Positions 1 through 8,464 of a stretch of 32,248 nt of DNA are shown piece after piece. The stretch is from the NCBI GenBank assembly GCA_020832365.1, contig JAFIEX010000011.1:1-32248 (forward strand). The letters are read 5' to 3'. The notes beneath the pieces are model-generated. The model was given only the letters and a program-made list of their open reading frames with translations, was not told the DNA's origin and ran no database searches. The number at the start of each line of letters is the position of its first letter. Within the stretch, counting starts at the first letter, position 1. The DNA comes from Crocinitomicaceae bacterium (GTDB lineage: Bacteria; Bacteroidota; Bacteroidia; Flavobacteriales_D; Crocinitomicaceae). The translations under genes and the position numbers were made by a program.

Positions 1-1
1 T

Positions 2-997
2 ACTGCAGCTTGGAATAGGCCGTATCCAAAAGATAAAATAGAAAGGATTGAAATTGGCATTAGAGGCAATACTTCTAGAAGTTTTTTGAAAAAACAATTT
101 AAAGTTCATTCCAACCTCACAGGACAAAGAGAAAAATTTGCTTTAAACGGTCCTTATGCCGATTTTAGTTTAATTCGCAATGCTTTGGCTTTTGATTTAG
201 GTCGTGAAATAGGCTTGGATGCACCGAGTTATTCCTTTTATAATTTGGTAATCAATAATTTCTATGAGGGCATCTATGTCCTAATCAATAAGCCAACACC
301 TCATCAAAATGAATTATTGCTTAGCATTGATGAAAAACCGGGGTTTAGTATACGACAGAACGACGCAGTAGTAACCTATCAGGTAAAACCAAAAGACAAG
401 TACAAACAACATGCCCAAAATGCAGTAATGCAGCTTTACGCCAATGAAAAAGACTTTAACAAGCTCAAGAAAGCACTCCCATTAGAAGAAGCTATAGATT
501 ACTTGCTGCTTCACGAACTAACAAAGAATATTGACAGCTACAAAAAAAGTTTTTACTTGCGCTATGATACTATTAAAGAGCAATTCTCCTTTGGACCGTT
601 ATGGGATTTTAATTTTTCATTAGGCAACACCTTTTTGTCTAATGGTGATGACCCAACAGGATTTGTTTATGAGCAAGAAGAAAATCAAGCTCACTTTCCC
701 AGTTGGTGGTTGAATTACATTCTTTTCGATGAATTTCAGCGCGAAATGAAAACACGCTACCCAGCACTTAGAAAGTCATACTTTCGCACAGCTTATCTAC
801 ATGAAAAAATAGATGCATTGGTTGCTCAAGTGGAAAACGATGTTCACTTTAACTTTCAGAGGTGGCCGATTGCTGTAGGTCATCAATATTGGGCACAACC
901 AGCAGCACCAAAAAGTTTTAAAGAGGAAATAAACAGAATGAAAACATTTTTGGAAGAGCGTCTAAAATGGATGGATAGTCAATTGCTAAAAAACTAA
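2..997 (+). CDS. CotH kinase family protein, 5'-truncated by the window edge
   Basis: The reading frame is open from base 2 with no credible start, so the gene begins before the window. The TTG at 86 is inside the domain: upstream codons already read IGIRGNTSRSFLKKQFK, the typical opening block of CotH-type kinases. Further family signatures are GPYADFSLIRNALAFDLGRE, an NNFYEGIYVLINKP strand, LLHELTKNIDSYKKS, and FGPLWDFNFSLGN, where the Asp of WDFN fits the metal-binding position. CotH proteins are atypical secreted protein kinases, first known from Bacillus spore coats; in Bacteroidota they occur as envelope or secreted proteins of unknown target. The C-terminus has no T9SS sorting domain. 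An N-terminal signal or lipobox cannot be judged here. Family assignment is firm; the substrate is unknown. Confidence 0.85.
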   Translation, partial: TAAWNRPYPKDKIERIEIGIRGNTSRSFLKKQFKVHSNLTGQREKFALNGPYADFSLIRNALAFDLGREIGLDAPSYSFYNLVINNFYEGIYVLINKPTPHQNELLLSIDEKPGFSIRQNDAVVTYQVKPKDKYKQHAQNAVMQLYANEKDFNKLKKALPLEEAIDYLLLHELTKNIDSYKKSFYLRYDTIKEQFSFGPLWDFNFSLGNTFLSNGDDPTGFVYEQEENQAHFPSWWLNYILFDEFQREMKTRYPALRKSYFRTAYLHEKIDALVAQVENDVHFNFQRWPIAVGHQYWAQPAAPKSFKEEINRMKTFLEERLKWMDSQLLKN

Positions 998-1020
998 ATA
1001 ACGATTACTACTAAAATAAC

Positions 1021-1028
1021 TAACTTTG
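1021..1028 (+). promoter_or_regulatory. Candidate -7 element TAACTTTG upstream of the AraC-family gene
   Basis: This is an exact match to the Bacteroidota consensus TAnnTTTG, 35 nt before the ATG at 1063. No convincing -33 TTTG lies at the expected distance, so this is only a candidate. Confidence 0.35.
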
Positions 1029-1077
1029 TTTCAACAAATTATAGTCATTATTGAACGACAATATGGGAGAATAAACC

Positions 1078-2193
1078 ATTAAATTCGTAGATGCGTTCAG
1101 TATAGAAGCTCATTTACTAACGATTTTTCTGTTTATACAAATTTTGTTCTTTAAGCGTGAAAAAGGCCATGGTGACAAATACTTTTTAGCATTTTTAGTG
1201 GCTGTTTTTCTGATTAACTCATTTTTTGTTATTTTCAATTTTGGGTTAAATATTCTAGCTGCTTCTATCCTTCCGCTGGCTATATTTTCTGCGCTTATTA
1301 TGTCCCCTTTAATGTGGCGGCAACTGAAAGCAATGATTGCTCCAGCTAGTAGGGTGAGACTTCTTATACATTTGATTCCAGCAATTTTGTTTGGATTGAT
1401 GTATTTCCTTTTTCTGTATCCAGCACTTTTCTGGCTTCCTAAAGAAGCAGCCAATTCCAATATTGATATTGTTGAGATAATTACTGTTGTTTTTTCTGTT
1501 ATTTTTCTGATTCAAAATCTATTTTACCTGGTAATGGCTTTTCAACTTTACAAGCTACACCAGCGTAATATTCAAGATGCATTTTCTTACGCAGAAAAAA
1601 TATCATTAGACTGGGTCAAAGTTTATATCATTGGATACGTTTTATTCATTTTGGGGTTAGTAGCTGTGAATTTAATTTCTGGCGATATTTCCAATATGAT
1701 TAATGATTTTGTATTTATTGCTTATCTAGCTTATATTGGCAACCGTGTTTTTATTCAGGAAAGTATTTATAAAGGAACAATAGGGTCTAAGGACACAGAT
1801 CTTATTGATAAATCAACAAGCCATAATCTCAACGAAAACCTAGCTGAGGAACTAAAAGAAAAGTTGACATTGGCTATGGAAGAAGAAAAGCGATTTTTAG
1901 ATAAAAATCTATCAATTTTTTCTTTAGCACAAGAGCTTGGCACCAACACAACCTATTTATCGCAAGTCGTTAACCAGATAGACAGTTCTGGATTTTCTGG
2001 CTTTATAAATGCACACCGAGTAAACTATGCCAAAGAACTTTTACTTTCCAGGAAAATGGATCATTTGACAATGGAAGCAATAGGGTCTGAGTCGGGCTTT
2101 AAATCCAAGTCTGCCTTTAACGCGGCATTTAAGAAATTTACCGGTAAAACGCCAAGTGCCTTTCAGAAAGAAAAACTAAGCGTCGCTAGTTAG
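1078..2193 (+). CDS. AraC-family regulator with N-terminal membrane domain; start problematic
   Basis: The N-terminal half has about six or seven hydrophobic helices (for example AHLLTIFLFIQILFF and YFLAFLVAVFLINSFFVIFNF). It is followed by a roughly 100-residue AraC/XylS DNA-binding domain with two helix-turn-helix units (SIFSLAQELGTNTTYLSQVV and LTMEAIGSESGFKSKSAFNA) ending in KKFTGKTPSAFQKE. This is the common Bacteroidota one-component architecture: a membrane sensor fused to an AraC output. The first orthodox start, TTG at 1144, would delete the first helix. The frame is open from 1075 with a purine-rich GGGAGA 7 nt before ATT 1078. An ATG at 1063 is in the same frame but followed at codon 4 by TAA. 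The gene is therefore either started from an unusual codon, damaged by a nonsense mutation, or affected by a sequencing error. It ends 18 nt from the convergent FISUMP gene. Confidence 0.75.
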   Translation: MKFVDAFSIEAHLLTIFLFIQILFFKREKGHGDKYFLAFLVAVFLINSFFVIFNFGLNILAASILPLAIFSALIMSPLMWRQLKAMIAPASRVRLLIHLIPAILFGLMYFLFLYPALFWLPKEAANSNIDIVEIITVVFSVIFLIQNLFYLVMAFQLYKLHQRNIQDAFSYAEKISLDWVKVYIIGYVLFILGLVAVNLISGDISNMINDFVFIAYLAYIGNRVFIQESIYKGTIGSKDTDLIDKSTSHNLNENLAEELKEKLTLAMEEEKRFLDKNLSIFSLAQELGTNTTYLSQVVNQIDSSGFSGFINAHRVNYAKELLLSRKMDHLTMEAIGSESGFKSKSAFNAAFKKFTGKTPSAFQKEKLSVAS

Positions 2194-2211
2194 CAACTAT
2201 TTATTATCTTA

Positions 2212-3636
2212 TTAGTCTTTTAAACATCTTACAGCATAGCCGACATTTTGCGCATTAGACCCTCGGAAAAAAGCACCTGAAGTTGGCCGCAAAGCCCTAT
2301 AATAGGCAAAAGACCATCCTGACTCAAAAGTTGCTGACCAGAGATAGGTCCATGTTAGGTCATGATAAGAATCCAGTACAATGTTTTTCCTTCCACTTTG
2401 TTGTGCTGAGAAATTACTTGAATTTGTTCCACCTAATGACCAAGAGGCAATTTGCGAACCTACATTACCCGTTGCTCTCCAACCAGTAGCACTCGACTCA
2501 ACAAGGTCCATACCTAGGAAAAGCTCCAACTCTTGCCATTCAGCGTCACTTGGTATGTGCCACCCCTCTGGACAAGAACCCTGAACCCCACTTGGATTAG
2601 CAGCGCTCTGAGTAGCTCCATTCATTGCCGCTGGCCAATCATACAATCTTCCAAGGGTGGCACAATTTGCAGGATCATCATTAAAGCAAAAACTATTTCC
2701 ATTAGTATGACCTGCCCAATTTAAGTTTTGTTTCATCCAACATTGACCTCCAATTTCTACGGCTTCATAAGTTTGTCCATCTCTAGCATCTACAAATGAG
2801 GAAGGACAAGTACTAGAAATGATCGTTACCGCTAAGGATTGAGCAGTACTCGCTCCACATGCGTTTTCTGCAACTACTGAAACACTTCCATTCTGGCCTG
2901 CTATTCCCGTCGTCACATTTATGCTGGTTGAGCCTTGACCACTATTGATTATCCAACCGATTGGAACAGACCAAGTGTAAGAAGTTGCTCCCGAAACCGG
3001 TGCAATTGAATATGTCTCTGAAGTAGTGGCATTTACTAAAATTTCACCAGTAATACTTCCAGGCTGATCAGGTAACAAACAAGCGGCAATTGTGACGCTA
3101 ATTTCTCGAGGGGGACTGTTTCCGCAGCTGTTATTCGCAGTTACTGCAATCAATCCATCATCTCCAATATTTCCTGTAATAACTGTTATTTCTGATGTTC
3201 CTTGCCCGCTAATGATAGTCCAGCCTATTGGAACAGTCCAAGAATAACTAGTTGCACCTAAAACTGGCGCAATGGAATACGTTTCTGTTTCCAAAGGTTG
3301 CGGCATCAATTCTCCAGATATTGCTCCTGGTTGAGAGGGTAAAACACATGGCACTGTAGGGTCTCCACAAAGTGATAACCAATCCGTTCCATCAAAGTAA
3401 TTGATGCATTGCGTAGTAAGGTTATAAACCACCAGACCCTCCGCTGGAGCTGAAAGAGTAGTAATCTGGTTAGCTGTAAGTCTTGGAGGTAAGAATCCCT
3501 TGTTATCTGACTTCAATTCTAAAATAGCACTCGAATGGGCAGATGTTCCATCTTCGTTAATAGCAATATTTTGAGCTATTGATGGTGTGTGAACCCCAAA
3601 ATAAAATACTACTATGAAAAAAATAAATCGCTTCAT
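2212..3636 (-). CDS. Secreted FISUMP-domain protein with two Ig/PKD-like repeats
   Basis: This is a 474-residue exported protein. Residues 1-22 form a signal peptide (MKRFIFFIVVFYFGVHTPSIAQ without the last residue or two). About 23-95 is the Bacteroidota head module (SSAILELKSDNKGFLPPR, then GLVVYN and YFDGTDW). Two tandem repeats of about 90 residues follow, each starting C-LP-QPG-I-GE and containing ATSY-W-VP-GW and a C-terminal Cys-Gly, resembling PKD_6/Ig-like domains. Residues from about 277 to the end form the FISUMP domain: DGQTYEAVEIGGQCWMKQNL, LYDWPAAMNG, CPEGWHIPSDAEWQELE, YLWSATF and GYAVRCLKD. FISUMP domains are abundant in secreted proteins of Fibrobacter and Bacteroidota; the role is unknown, probably carbohydrate or surface binding. 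No T9SS sorting tail is present, so export via Sec to the periplasm or outer surface is inferred. Confidence 0.85.
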   Translation of the reverse strand: MKRFIFFIVVFYFGVHTPSIAQNIAINEDGTSAHSSAILELKSDNKGFLPPRLTANQITTLSAPAEGLVVYNLTTQCINYFDGTDWLSLCGDPTVPCVLPSQPGAISGELMPQPLETETYSIAPVLGATSYSWTVPIGWTIISGQGTSEITVITGNIGDDGLIAVTANNSCGNSPPREISVTIAACLLPDQPGSITGEILVNATTSETYSIAPVSGATSYTWSVPIGWIINSGQGSTSINVTTGIAGQNGSVSVVAENACGASTAQSLAVTIISSTCPSSFVDARDGQTYEAVEIGGQCWMKQNLNWAGHTNGNSFCFNDDPANCATLGRLYDWPAAMNGATQSAANPSGVQGSCPEGWHIPSDAEWQELELFLGMDLVESSATGWRATGNVGSQIASWSLGGTNSSNFSAQQSGRKNIVLDSYHDLTWTYLWSATFESGWSFAYYRALRPTSGAFFRGSNAQNVGYAVRCLKD

Positions 3637-3933
3637 GGTTTAAAATTTTGTGCGTGTAATAGTTGCATTACGCTGGCAAAATTGAAAGGATTATTTACGC
3701 TTTGCAAACGAAGTATGTAGCGATATCTAAAACCATACAAAACACATTTTTTTGAATGTATTCATTTATAAATCAACACGGTTAATACACTAAAAATCAA
3801 CTTTTTAAATAGAAAAATAAAAACACCGTTTAAACAGCTAAAAAACACTTCAAAAAAAGTACTCAAAACATACTGCACTTGAAAAACCATATAAAACCAC
3901 CAAACAATACAAGATATCAGTTAATTTAGCAAA
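3637..3933. other. AT-rich intergenic stretch between divergent genes
   Basis: This is about 300 bases of very A-rich sequence between the FISUMP gene (minus) and pnuC (plus). I see no open frame with coding character, no strong hairpin and no repeat array. It must hold the promoters of both flanking genes. The only motif I can point to is the near-consensus TAATTTAG at 3922-3929, just before pnuC. Confidence 0.5.
3922..3929 (+). promoter_or_regulatory. Near-consensus -7 element TAATTTAG abutting the pnuC start
   Basis: One mismatch to TAnnTTTG, ending 4 nt before the ATG at 3934. If used, transcription would start at or next to the start codon, giving a leaderless or nearly leaderless pnuC-nadR mRNA. 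Confidence 0.3.
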
Positions 3934-4530
3934 ATGGATTTTGTCGAGCTTTCAGAACAAATTAAATCCACTTCCAGTTTGGAATGGATAGCCGTAATTT
4001 GTGGAGTCACATACGTATTGCTCGCAGGGAAACAAATTAGAAGTTGCTGGTATTTTGCCATGGTTAGTACGGGTATTTTTATATTCCTCTGTTTTCAAAG
4101 TAACCTATACATTGAATCAAGTTTACAGTTGTTTTATTTCGTTATGGCTATTTATGGTTGGTTCAGTTGGAAAAAGCAAAATCAAACAGAAATACCCATA
4201 ATTAGATGGAAATGGACATGGCACCTTTGGAATATTTTAATAAGCGCAATTGTCGCAATAATTTTAGGATACAGCTTGTCTAAATGGACAGATCAAGCTA
4301 ACAGTTATTTAGATGCTTTTACGACAGTCTTCAGTCTATTAGCCACTTGGATGGTGGCCAAAAAAGTATTAGACAATTGGATTTATTGGATAATTATAGA
4401 CGTTGCGTTATTTTACCTCTACGGGCAAAATGGTTTATATTTGACAAGTTATCAATATTTATTTTTTACACTTCTAGCAGGTTATGCTTATTTTAATTGG
4501 TATAAAAGCTATCAAACCCAAAGCGTATGA
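3934..4530 (+). CDS. pnuC: Nicotinamide riboside/mononucleotide transporter PnuC
   Basis: A 198-residue inner membrane protein with about seven hydrophobic segments. Family signatures include LEWIAVICGVTYVLLAGKQ near the N-terminus, the ESSLQLFYFVMAIYGWFSWK block of PnuC helices, and the C-terminal KKVLDNWIYWIIIDVALFYLY. PnuC transporters move vitamins (nicotinamide riboside, and in relatives thiamine or riboflavin) down their gradient and rely on a kinase to trap the substrate. The next gene overlaps by ATGA and encodes a NadR-type kinase, so nicotinamide riboside is the likely substrate. No TonB receptor or TPP riboswitch lies upstream, which argues against the thiamine-specific PnuT variant. 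Confidence 0.9.
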   Translation: MDFVELSEQIKSTSSLEWIAVICGVTYVLLAGKQIRSCWYFAMVSTGIFIFLCFQSNLYIESSLQLFYFVMAIYGWFSWKKQNQTEIPIIRWKWTWHLWNILISAIVAIILGYSLSKWTDQANSYLDAFTTVFSLLATWMVAKKVLDNWIYWIIIDVALFYLYGQNGLYLTSYQYLFFTLLAGYAYFNWYKSYQTQSV

Positions 4531-5036
4531 GAATTGCATTCACTGGTCCAGAAAGCACAGGCAAAAGCACATTGGCGGCATGGACTGCTGAACATTTTGG
4601 AGCGGAAATCGTAACAGAATACGCGCGTACTTATCTTTCAGAGAAAAAAACGCCCTATGCGCTGTCAGATTTGCAAATTATTGCAAAAAGTCAACAGGCA
4701 CTTTGGGATGAAAAGCGCAATGAAAAGTTAGTCTTCTACGATACAGAATTTCTAGTACTAAAAATTTGGGCGCAAGAAAGGTTTAATGAGGTTCCCGAAA
4801 TAATACAAGCGGGCTGGCTGCAACAAAAGATTGATCACTATTTTTTGTGCTTCCCTGATACAAAATGGGAGTTTGATGAACTGCGTGAAAATCCCAATGA
4901 TCGTGAAAGACTTTATCAAATTTATAAAGCAGCATTAATCGAAGAAAATTATTCATTCACAGAACTTCGCGGTACTTGGCTCGAAAAACAAAATGCTATC
5001 CAGTCTAAGGTTGAACAGTTGATGAAAAAAGTATAA
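4527..5036 (+). CDS. nadR: NadR-like ribosylnicotinamide kinase
   Basis: A 169-residue P-loop kinase with Walker A GPESTGKST at residues 7-15. It then has EYARTYL, YDTEFLVLKIWAQERF (the Walker B-like segment of this family) and NDRERLYQIYKAALIEENY. It corresponds to the C-terminal kinase domain of enterobacterial NadR, which phosphorylates nicotinamide riboside to NMN. The N-terminal DNA-binding and adenylyltransferase regions of E. coli NadR are absent, as is usual in Bacteroidota. The start overlaps the pnuC stop by 4 nt (ATGA), implying translational coupling: PnuC imports the riboside and this enzyme traps it for NAD synthesis. It ends 20 nt from the convergent DUF1287 gene. Confidence 0.88.
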   Translation: MRIAFTGPESTGKSTLAAWTAEHFGAEIVTEYARTYLSEKKTPYALSDLQIIAKSQQALWDEKRNEKLVFYDTEFLVLKIWAQERFNEVPEIIQAGWLQQKIDHYFLCFPDTKWEFDELRENPNDRERLYQIYKAALIEENYSFTELRGTWLEKQNAIQSKVEQLMKKV

Positions 5037-5056
5037 ATTAAATTCAACTGGCATCA

Positions 5057-5650
5057 CTATTCAAAAGCACCATAACGATAATGACCTATAATTGGAAAGC
5101 GAAAAAGCATATCTTCTGTCACCTGACCAGCGCCAATATTGTGGATAATTAAATGCCTTTTTCTATCGTTTGATTTCAAGTTTGAAACAACACCAATATG
5201 TGTCATCCCTCTATCTAATTGCCAGCATACAATATCTCCGGGTAGAAAATGAGCTGGATTATTTGAAATTGGAAGTGCTGTTCCAAAACGTTCGAAAAAG
5301 ACCATCAAATTAGGTACTCTTCGATGATCGATGTTCTTATCAGGACGAGATAATCCCCATTTGTTAGGATAAAGTGAGAAGTGAGCTCTCATATCTTCAT
5401 GTACCAATTGCTGTAAATCCATCCCTAACTTTCGATATGCTCGAATAACTACATCCGTGCAGACACCAGTATTTTCTGGAACATCACCCATCGGATAAGC
5501 AATACTGCGATAAGCAGGGTCATAAACTACGCTCGTTTTGGTTAACACCAAGGCAGAGTCCGCTAAAGTTAAACCGAAGTTAGCCTGTGCCTTTACATGG
5601 CCTACCAATAAAGCAAAAACAATTGGAATACAACAACGCAAAAATTGCAT
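5057..5650 (-). CDS. DUF1287 family secreted protein
   Basis: A 197-residue protein with an N-terminal signal peptide ending about residue 22 (FALLVGHVKAQA). The DUF1287 blocks are clear: YPMGDVPENTGVCTDVVIRA, then LQQLVHEDMRAHFSLYP, NIDHRRVPNL, LPGDIVCWQL, MTHIGVVS, IIHNIGAG and IGHYRYG. The ordered Cys (GVCTD), His (MTHIGVVS) and acidic residues resemble an NlpC/P60-like papain fold, so a periplasmic cell-wall hydrolase role is possible, but the family has no settled function. Two good -7 elements lie 21-37 nt upstream. It is probably a separate transcription unit from the photolyase genes, which end 60 nt upstream. Confidence 0.88.
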   Translation of the reverse strand: MQFLRCCIPIVFALLVGHVKAQANFGLTLADSALVLTKTSVVYDPAYRSIAYPMGDVPENTGVCTDVVIRAYRKLGMDLQQLVHEDMRAHFSLYPNKWGLSRPDKNIDHRRVPNLMVFFERFGTALPISNNPAHFLPGDIVCWQLDRGMTHIGVVSNLKSNDRKRHLIIHNIGAGQVTEDMLFRFPIIGHYRYGAFE

Positions 5651-5670
5651 AACTAGAATTTGATATTAAA

Positions 5671-5687
5671 CAAATGTATCAAAAATA
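5671..5687 (-). promoter_or_regulatory. Two adjacent -7 elements (TACATTTG and TATTTTTG) for the DUF1287 gene
   Basis: On the minus strand, 5678-5671 reads TACATTTG and 5687-5680 reads TATTTTTG, both exact matches to TAnnTTTG. They lie 21 and 30 nt before the ATG at 5650. They fall between the stop of the photolyase-related gene and this start, supporting an independent promoter. No -33 element was confirmed. Confidence 0.45.
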
Positions 5688-5710
5688 AGGCCGAAAAACA
5701 CAAATACGAA

Positions 5711-7171
5711 TCACTTCAAAAACGCCTCCGCTATATTCAAGTGGCCTTCCAAAGTTTCTTTTTTCATGCGTTTTAAATGAAAGGTCATTGGAGCAGTTCG
5801 GTGATTGGACTTTAGATAATCTTCATTTTTAAAAACAAACCGCCAATAAAGTGCATCCCAAATTTTTGCCCAATTGCGCTCTCTTTTTAGCCCCATTTTA
5901 TTCAAATAATTTGACGAGCTAACATAAGGTTTAGTTGACATGATTCCACCATCTGCAAATTGGCTCATGCCATATACATTCGGAACCATTACCCAATCAT
6001 AGGCGTCAATGTAGTAGGTCATAAAATAGTTGTAAACCTCATCAGGGTGAATTTCTGCTAACAGGAAAAAATTTCCCAACAACATGAGTCGCTCAATATG
6101 ATGGCTGTAAGCATATTTCAATGACTTTTCATGCACGGCTTTTAATGGTGGAATGTCCTCAAAGATTTTATCATCTAACTTTCGCTGGTACTTCCAAAAG
6201 TTTTCTGTTCTTTCCTTAACGCCATGTCTTTCATAAATTGCTCTAATGAACTCTCGCCAACCAATGATTTGTCTTACGAAGCCTTCAATACTGGAAAGCC
6301 TGACTTGATTTTCATTTGCATATTTCAGTGCCGCGCCAATAACATAATCAGGAGTGAGTAAACCATTGTTTAAACTCGAACTCAACAAACTATGATTTAA
6401 AAATGGTTGTTCGTTACTTAATGCGTCTTGAAAAGGTCCAAAATCATTAAATCTGTAAGTCAAAAAGTTAGCCAAAAATTGCTCGGCATCGTTAAAAGTA
6501 ATTGGGTAAAAGAAAGCGGTAGTTTCTCCTGGATTATCAGAAAAATTTTCTTCAACGTACTCTATAGCTCTTTGCACATAATTGTTTTTTTTAGGAAAAA
6601 CCGGTGTTGGCGCCACATAATTTTTTGGCAATGCCTTTCGGTTCTCCTCATCCAAACTCCACTTACCACCAATTGGCAAACCATTATCCACCAGAATATC
6701 ATGGTGCAATCGTTGCTTTTTATAATAATCGCCCATCCGATAACTCGCTTTACTTTTTCCAAGCATTTCCTCGTTCAAGTCATTGTTATTCAAAAACATT
6801 GGTGTTTGATAAGGAAAGAGTTCTAAACGATTTTTTGGAGCGTGAATACTTAATCGTTTCGATAAAAGAAAATCAACAGGATCACAGTAATGTACCTCCT
6901 TAATTTGTTCACCACTAAAGCAACGACTGAAGAAATGTCCGAGATTGACATAATCCGCGTGATCAACGTAAGTCACACGATAACCTTTATTCGCTAAAAA
7001 GTCGGCATAGAATTTCATGGAGGCACGGTGCAAAACCAATTTCATCTTGTGAAAAGGCTGATAGCTAAAAAACAAATCATCTTCCACAATAAAAACACGT
7101 CGATGTTTATCTATGCAGGGATTTTCTTTAAAAATTTGATGGGGGAAAACGATACTTACTGCCTCAGTCAT
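5711..7171 (-). CDS. FeS-BCP/(6-4)-photolyase-related protein lacking the Fe-S cysteines
   Basis: A 486-residue deoxyribodipyrimidine photolyase-related protein (DPRP, prokaryotic (6-4) photolyase/cryptochrome group) starting at ATG 7171; an in-frame TTG at 7180 is less likely. The N-terminal antenna domain has IVFPHQIF, VFIVEDDLFF and MKLVLHRASMKFYADFL. The FAD-binding C-terminal half has GFVRQIIGWREFIRAIY, AYSHHIERLMLLGNFFLL, YYIDAYDWVMVPNVYGMSQF and ADGGIMSTKPYVSSSNYLNK. In characterised relatives such as Agrobacterium PhrB four cysteines bind a 4Fe-4S cluster, one before the HHIQRLM helix and three after the SSxNYxNKM segment. Here those regions read PLKAVHEKSLKYA and KMGLKRERNWAKIWDALYW, and there is no cysteine in the C-terminal half. 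It is the last gene of a three-photolyase operon, 9 nt after the DASH gene. Repair of (6-4) photoproducts or light sensing is inferred. Confidence 0.88.
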   Translation of the reverse strand: MTEAVSIVFPHQIFKENPCIDKHRRVFIVEDDLFFSYQPFHKMKLVLHRASMKFYADFLANKGYRVTYVDHADYVNLGHFFSRCFSGEQIKEVHYCDPVDFLLSKRLSIHAPKNRLELFPYQTPMFLNNNDLNEEMLGKSKASYRMGDYYKKQRLHHDILVDNGLPIGGKWSLDEENRKALPKNYVAPTPVFPKKNNYVQRAIEYVEENFSDNPGETTAFFYPITFNDAEQFLANFLTYRFNDFGPFQDALSNEQPFLNHSLLSSSLNNGLLTPDYVIGAALKYANENQVRLSSIEGFVRQIIGWREFIRAIYERHGVKERTENFWKYQRKLDDKIFEDIPPLKAVHEKSLKYAYSHHIERLMLLGNFFLLAEIHPDEVYNYFMTYYIDAYDWVMVPNVYGMSQFADGGIMSTKPYVSSSNYLNKMGLKRERNWAKIWDALYWRFVFKNEDYLKSNHRTAPMTFHLKRMKKETLEGHLNIAEAFLK

Positions 7172-7180
7172 AACGCACAA

Positions 7181-8464
7181 TTAATAATTACTCCATGTAT
7201 TAATATATTCAAAATTGGGATCATAGAAATTTGCCTGAGAAACCGTATTAAAATGGCTACCACCTTTAGGATTAAAACCAACGCCTGCGATATACTGCCA
7301 GTTGCCGTAATTGCTCGCAGCATCGAAATCCAGCAATTGATTTTCGAACCAAGCAGCACCAATCCACCAAGGCTGTTTTAAGTCGTGAATAAAAAAACTT
7401 GCTACATTTTGTCTTCCACGATTAGACATAAAACCAGTATTTACTAATTCTTTCATATTTGCATTGACAAACTGGTCTGGAGTTTCACCGTTTTGCCATT
7501 TTTTTAATGTATTCACCTTCAAACCTTCATCTACTAAACCTCCATTTATTCCATTCTTTAAAAACAATTTCGCACCATAGCAAGCTGCAGCATGCTGAAA
7601 ATATTCTCGCCAGAGTAATTCAAACCAAAGCCAATAAGTACTTTCATTTCCGCCATGGGTCGCCTCGTACTTTTTCAAATGGCGCATAATCGTTCTTGGC
7701 GAAATACTACCATTAGCAATAAAAACACTAAACTTAGAGGAATAGTTTGTCCCCAAAAGACCATTTCTTGTTTCTTTGTATTTGCTAACGGCTTTCGATT
7801 CATAAAAATAGTGATTTAAACGATCTAAGGCTGATTGTTCATTTACAGGAAAAGGAATCGCTGACATCAGGTGTATTGGTGTTTTTACCTTTTTTATTTC
7901 CGAAAAAGATTTGGGGGTATTTGGAAGCTCTTGCGGTTTGGGATAATACATCCAATCTATATTCTTAGCCATTTTTTCGGCCTTTTTTCTAAATCCTGTA
8001 AAGCTTTTGGGAAAATTATTGGTCCTCCATGTAAAGGATTCTAGGGGAAGCAAATAATTTTCATTACCCTCGAATGCAACATTTTCTATCGCATTCAATA
8101 TTTTATCTTGTTCTGTTTTTTCCCAATGGAATGTAGCCCTTTGAAAGCTCAATGAAGCATCATAATTCTTGCATAATTCAGGTATGATTTTACTAGGTGT
8201 ACCAACACACACTAAAAGATCACTACCTAATTTTCTTAAATCTACCTGCAAAGCATGTAATTGATTCCGCAAGTTTTGCAACCGCATTAGACTCATCCTT
8301 CTAAATCCAAATGAGGTATGTTTGAACAGCCTAGGATCTAAAATATAAACGCCAAAAAAATAATTTTTTCCAGCAAGATGTGTTGTAAAACTTTGATCTG
8401 TTAACCTCAAGTCATGGATAAACCAATGGATATGCGTTGTACTATTTGTTTTTTTTATTGACAT
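7181..8464 (-). CDS. Cryptochrome-DASH
   Basis: A 427-residue photolyase/cryptochrome with the N-terminal Rossmann domain ([40 protein letters not shown]) and a helical FAD domain. DASH signatures are [62 protein letters not shown], and [23 protein letters not shown] proteins bind FAD plus a folate antenna and repair cyclobutane dimers in single-stranded DNA; some also signal. The ATG at 8464 is preferred over a GTG at 8473 because the homology starts just after it. The start lies inside the 3' end of the upstream photolyase gene (23-nt overlap). The downstream photolyase-related gene starts 9 nt after the stop, so all three are probably co-translated from one mRNA. Confidence 0.93.
   Translation of the reverse strand: MSIKKTNSTTHIHWFIHDLRLTDQSFTTHLAGKNYFFGVYILDPRLFKHTSFGFRRMSLMRLQNLRNQLHALQVDLRKLGSDLLVCVGTPSKIIPELCKNYDASLSFQRATFHWEKTEQDKILNAIENVAFEGNENYLLPLESFTWRTNNFPKSFTGFRKKAEKMAKNIDWMYYPKPQELPNTPKSFSEIKKVKTPIHLMSAIPFPVNEQSALDRLNHYFYESKAVSKYKETRNGLLGTNYSSKFSVFIANGSISPRTIMRHLKKYEATHGGNESTYWLWFELLWREYFQHAAACYGAKLFLKNGINGGLVDEGLKVNTLKKWQNGETPDQFVNANMKELVNTGFMSNRGRQNVASFFIHDLKQPWWIGAAWFENQLLDFDAASNYGNWQYIAGVGFNPKGGSHFNTVSQANFYDPNFEYINTWSNY

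Noticed and set aside
1110-1515. Minus-strand ORFs (116 and 68 aa) opposite the AraC-family gene
   Set aside because: They lie antisense to a clear coding region, have no recognisable domain, and reflect the hydrophobic codon pattern of the sense strand.
3637-3933. TPP or other vitamin riboswitch upstream of pnuC
   Set aside because: No conserved riboswitch core or strong stems could be found, and the likely promoter abuts the start codon, leaving no leader.
6428-7381. Several plus-strand ORFs (99-132 aa) opposite the photolyase-related genes
   Set aside because: They are antisense shadows of strongly supported photolyase reading frames and show no family motifs.
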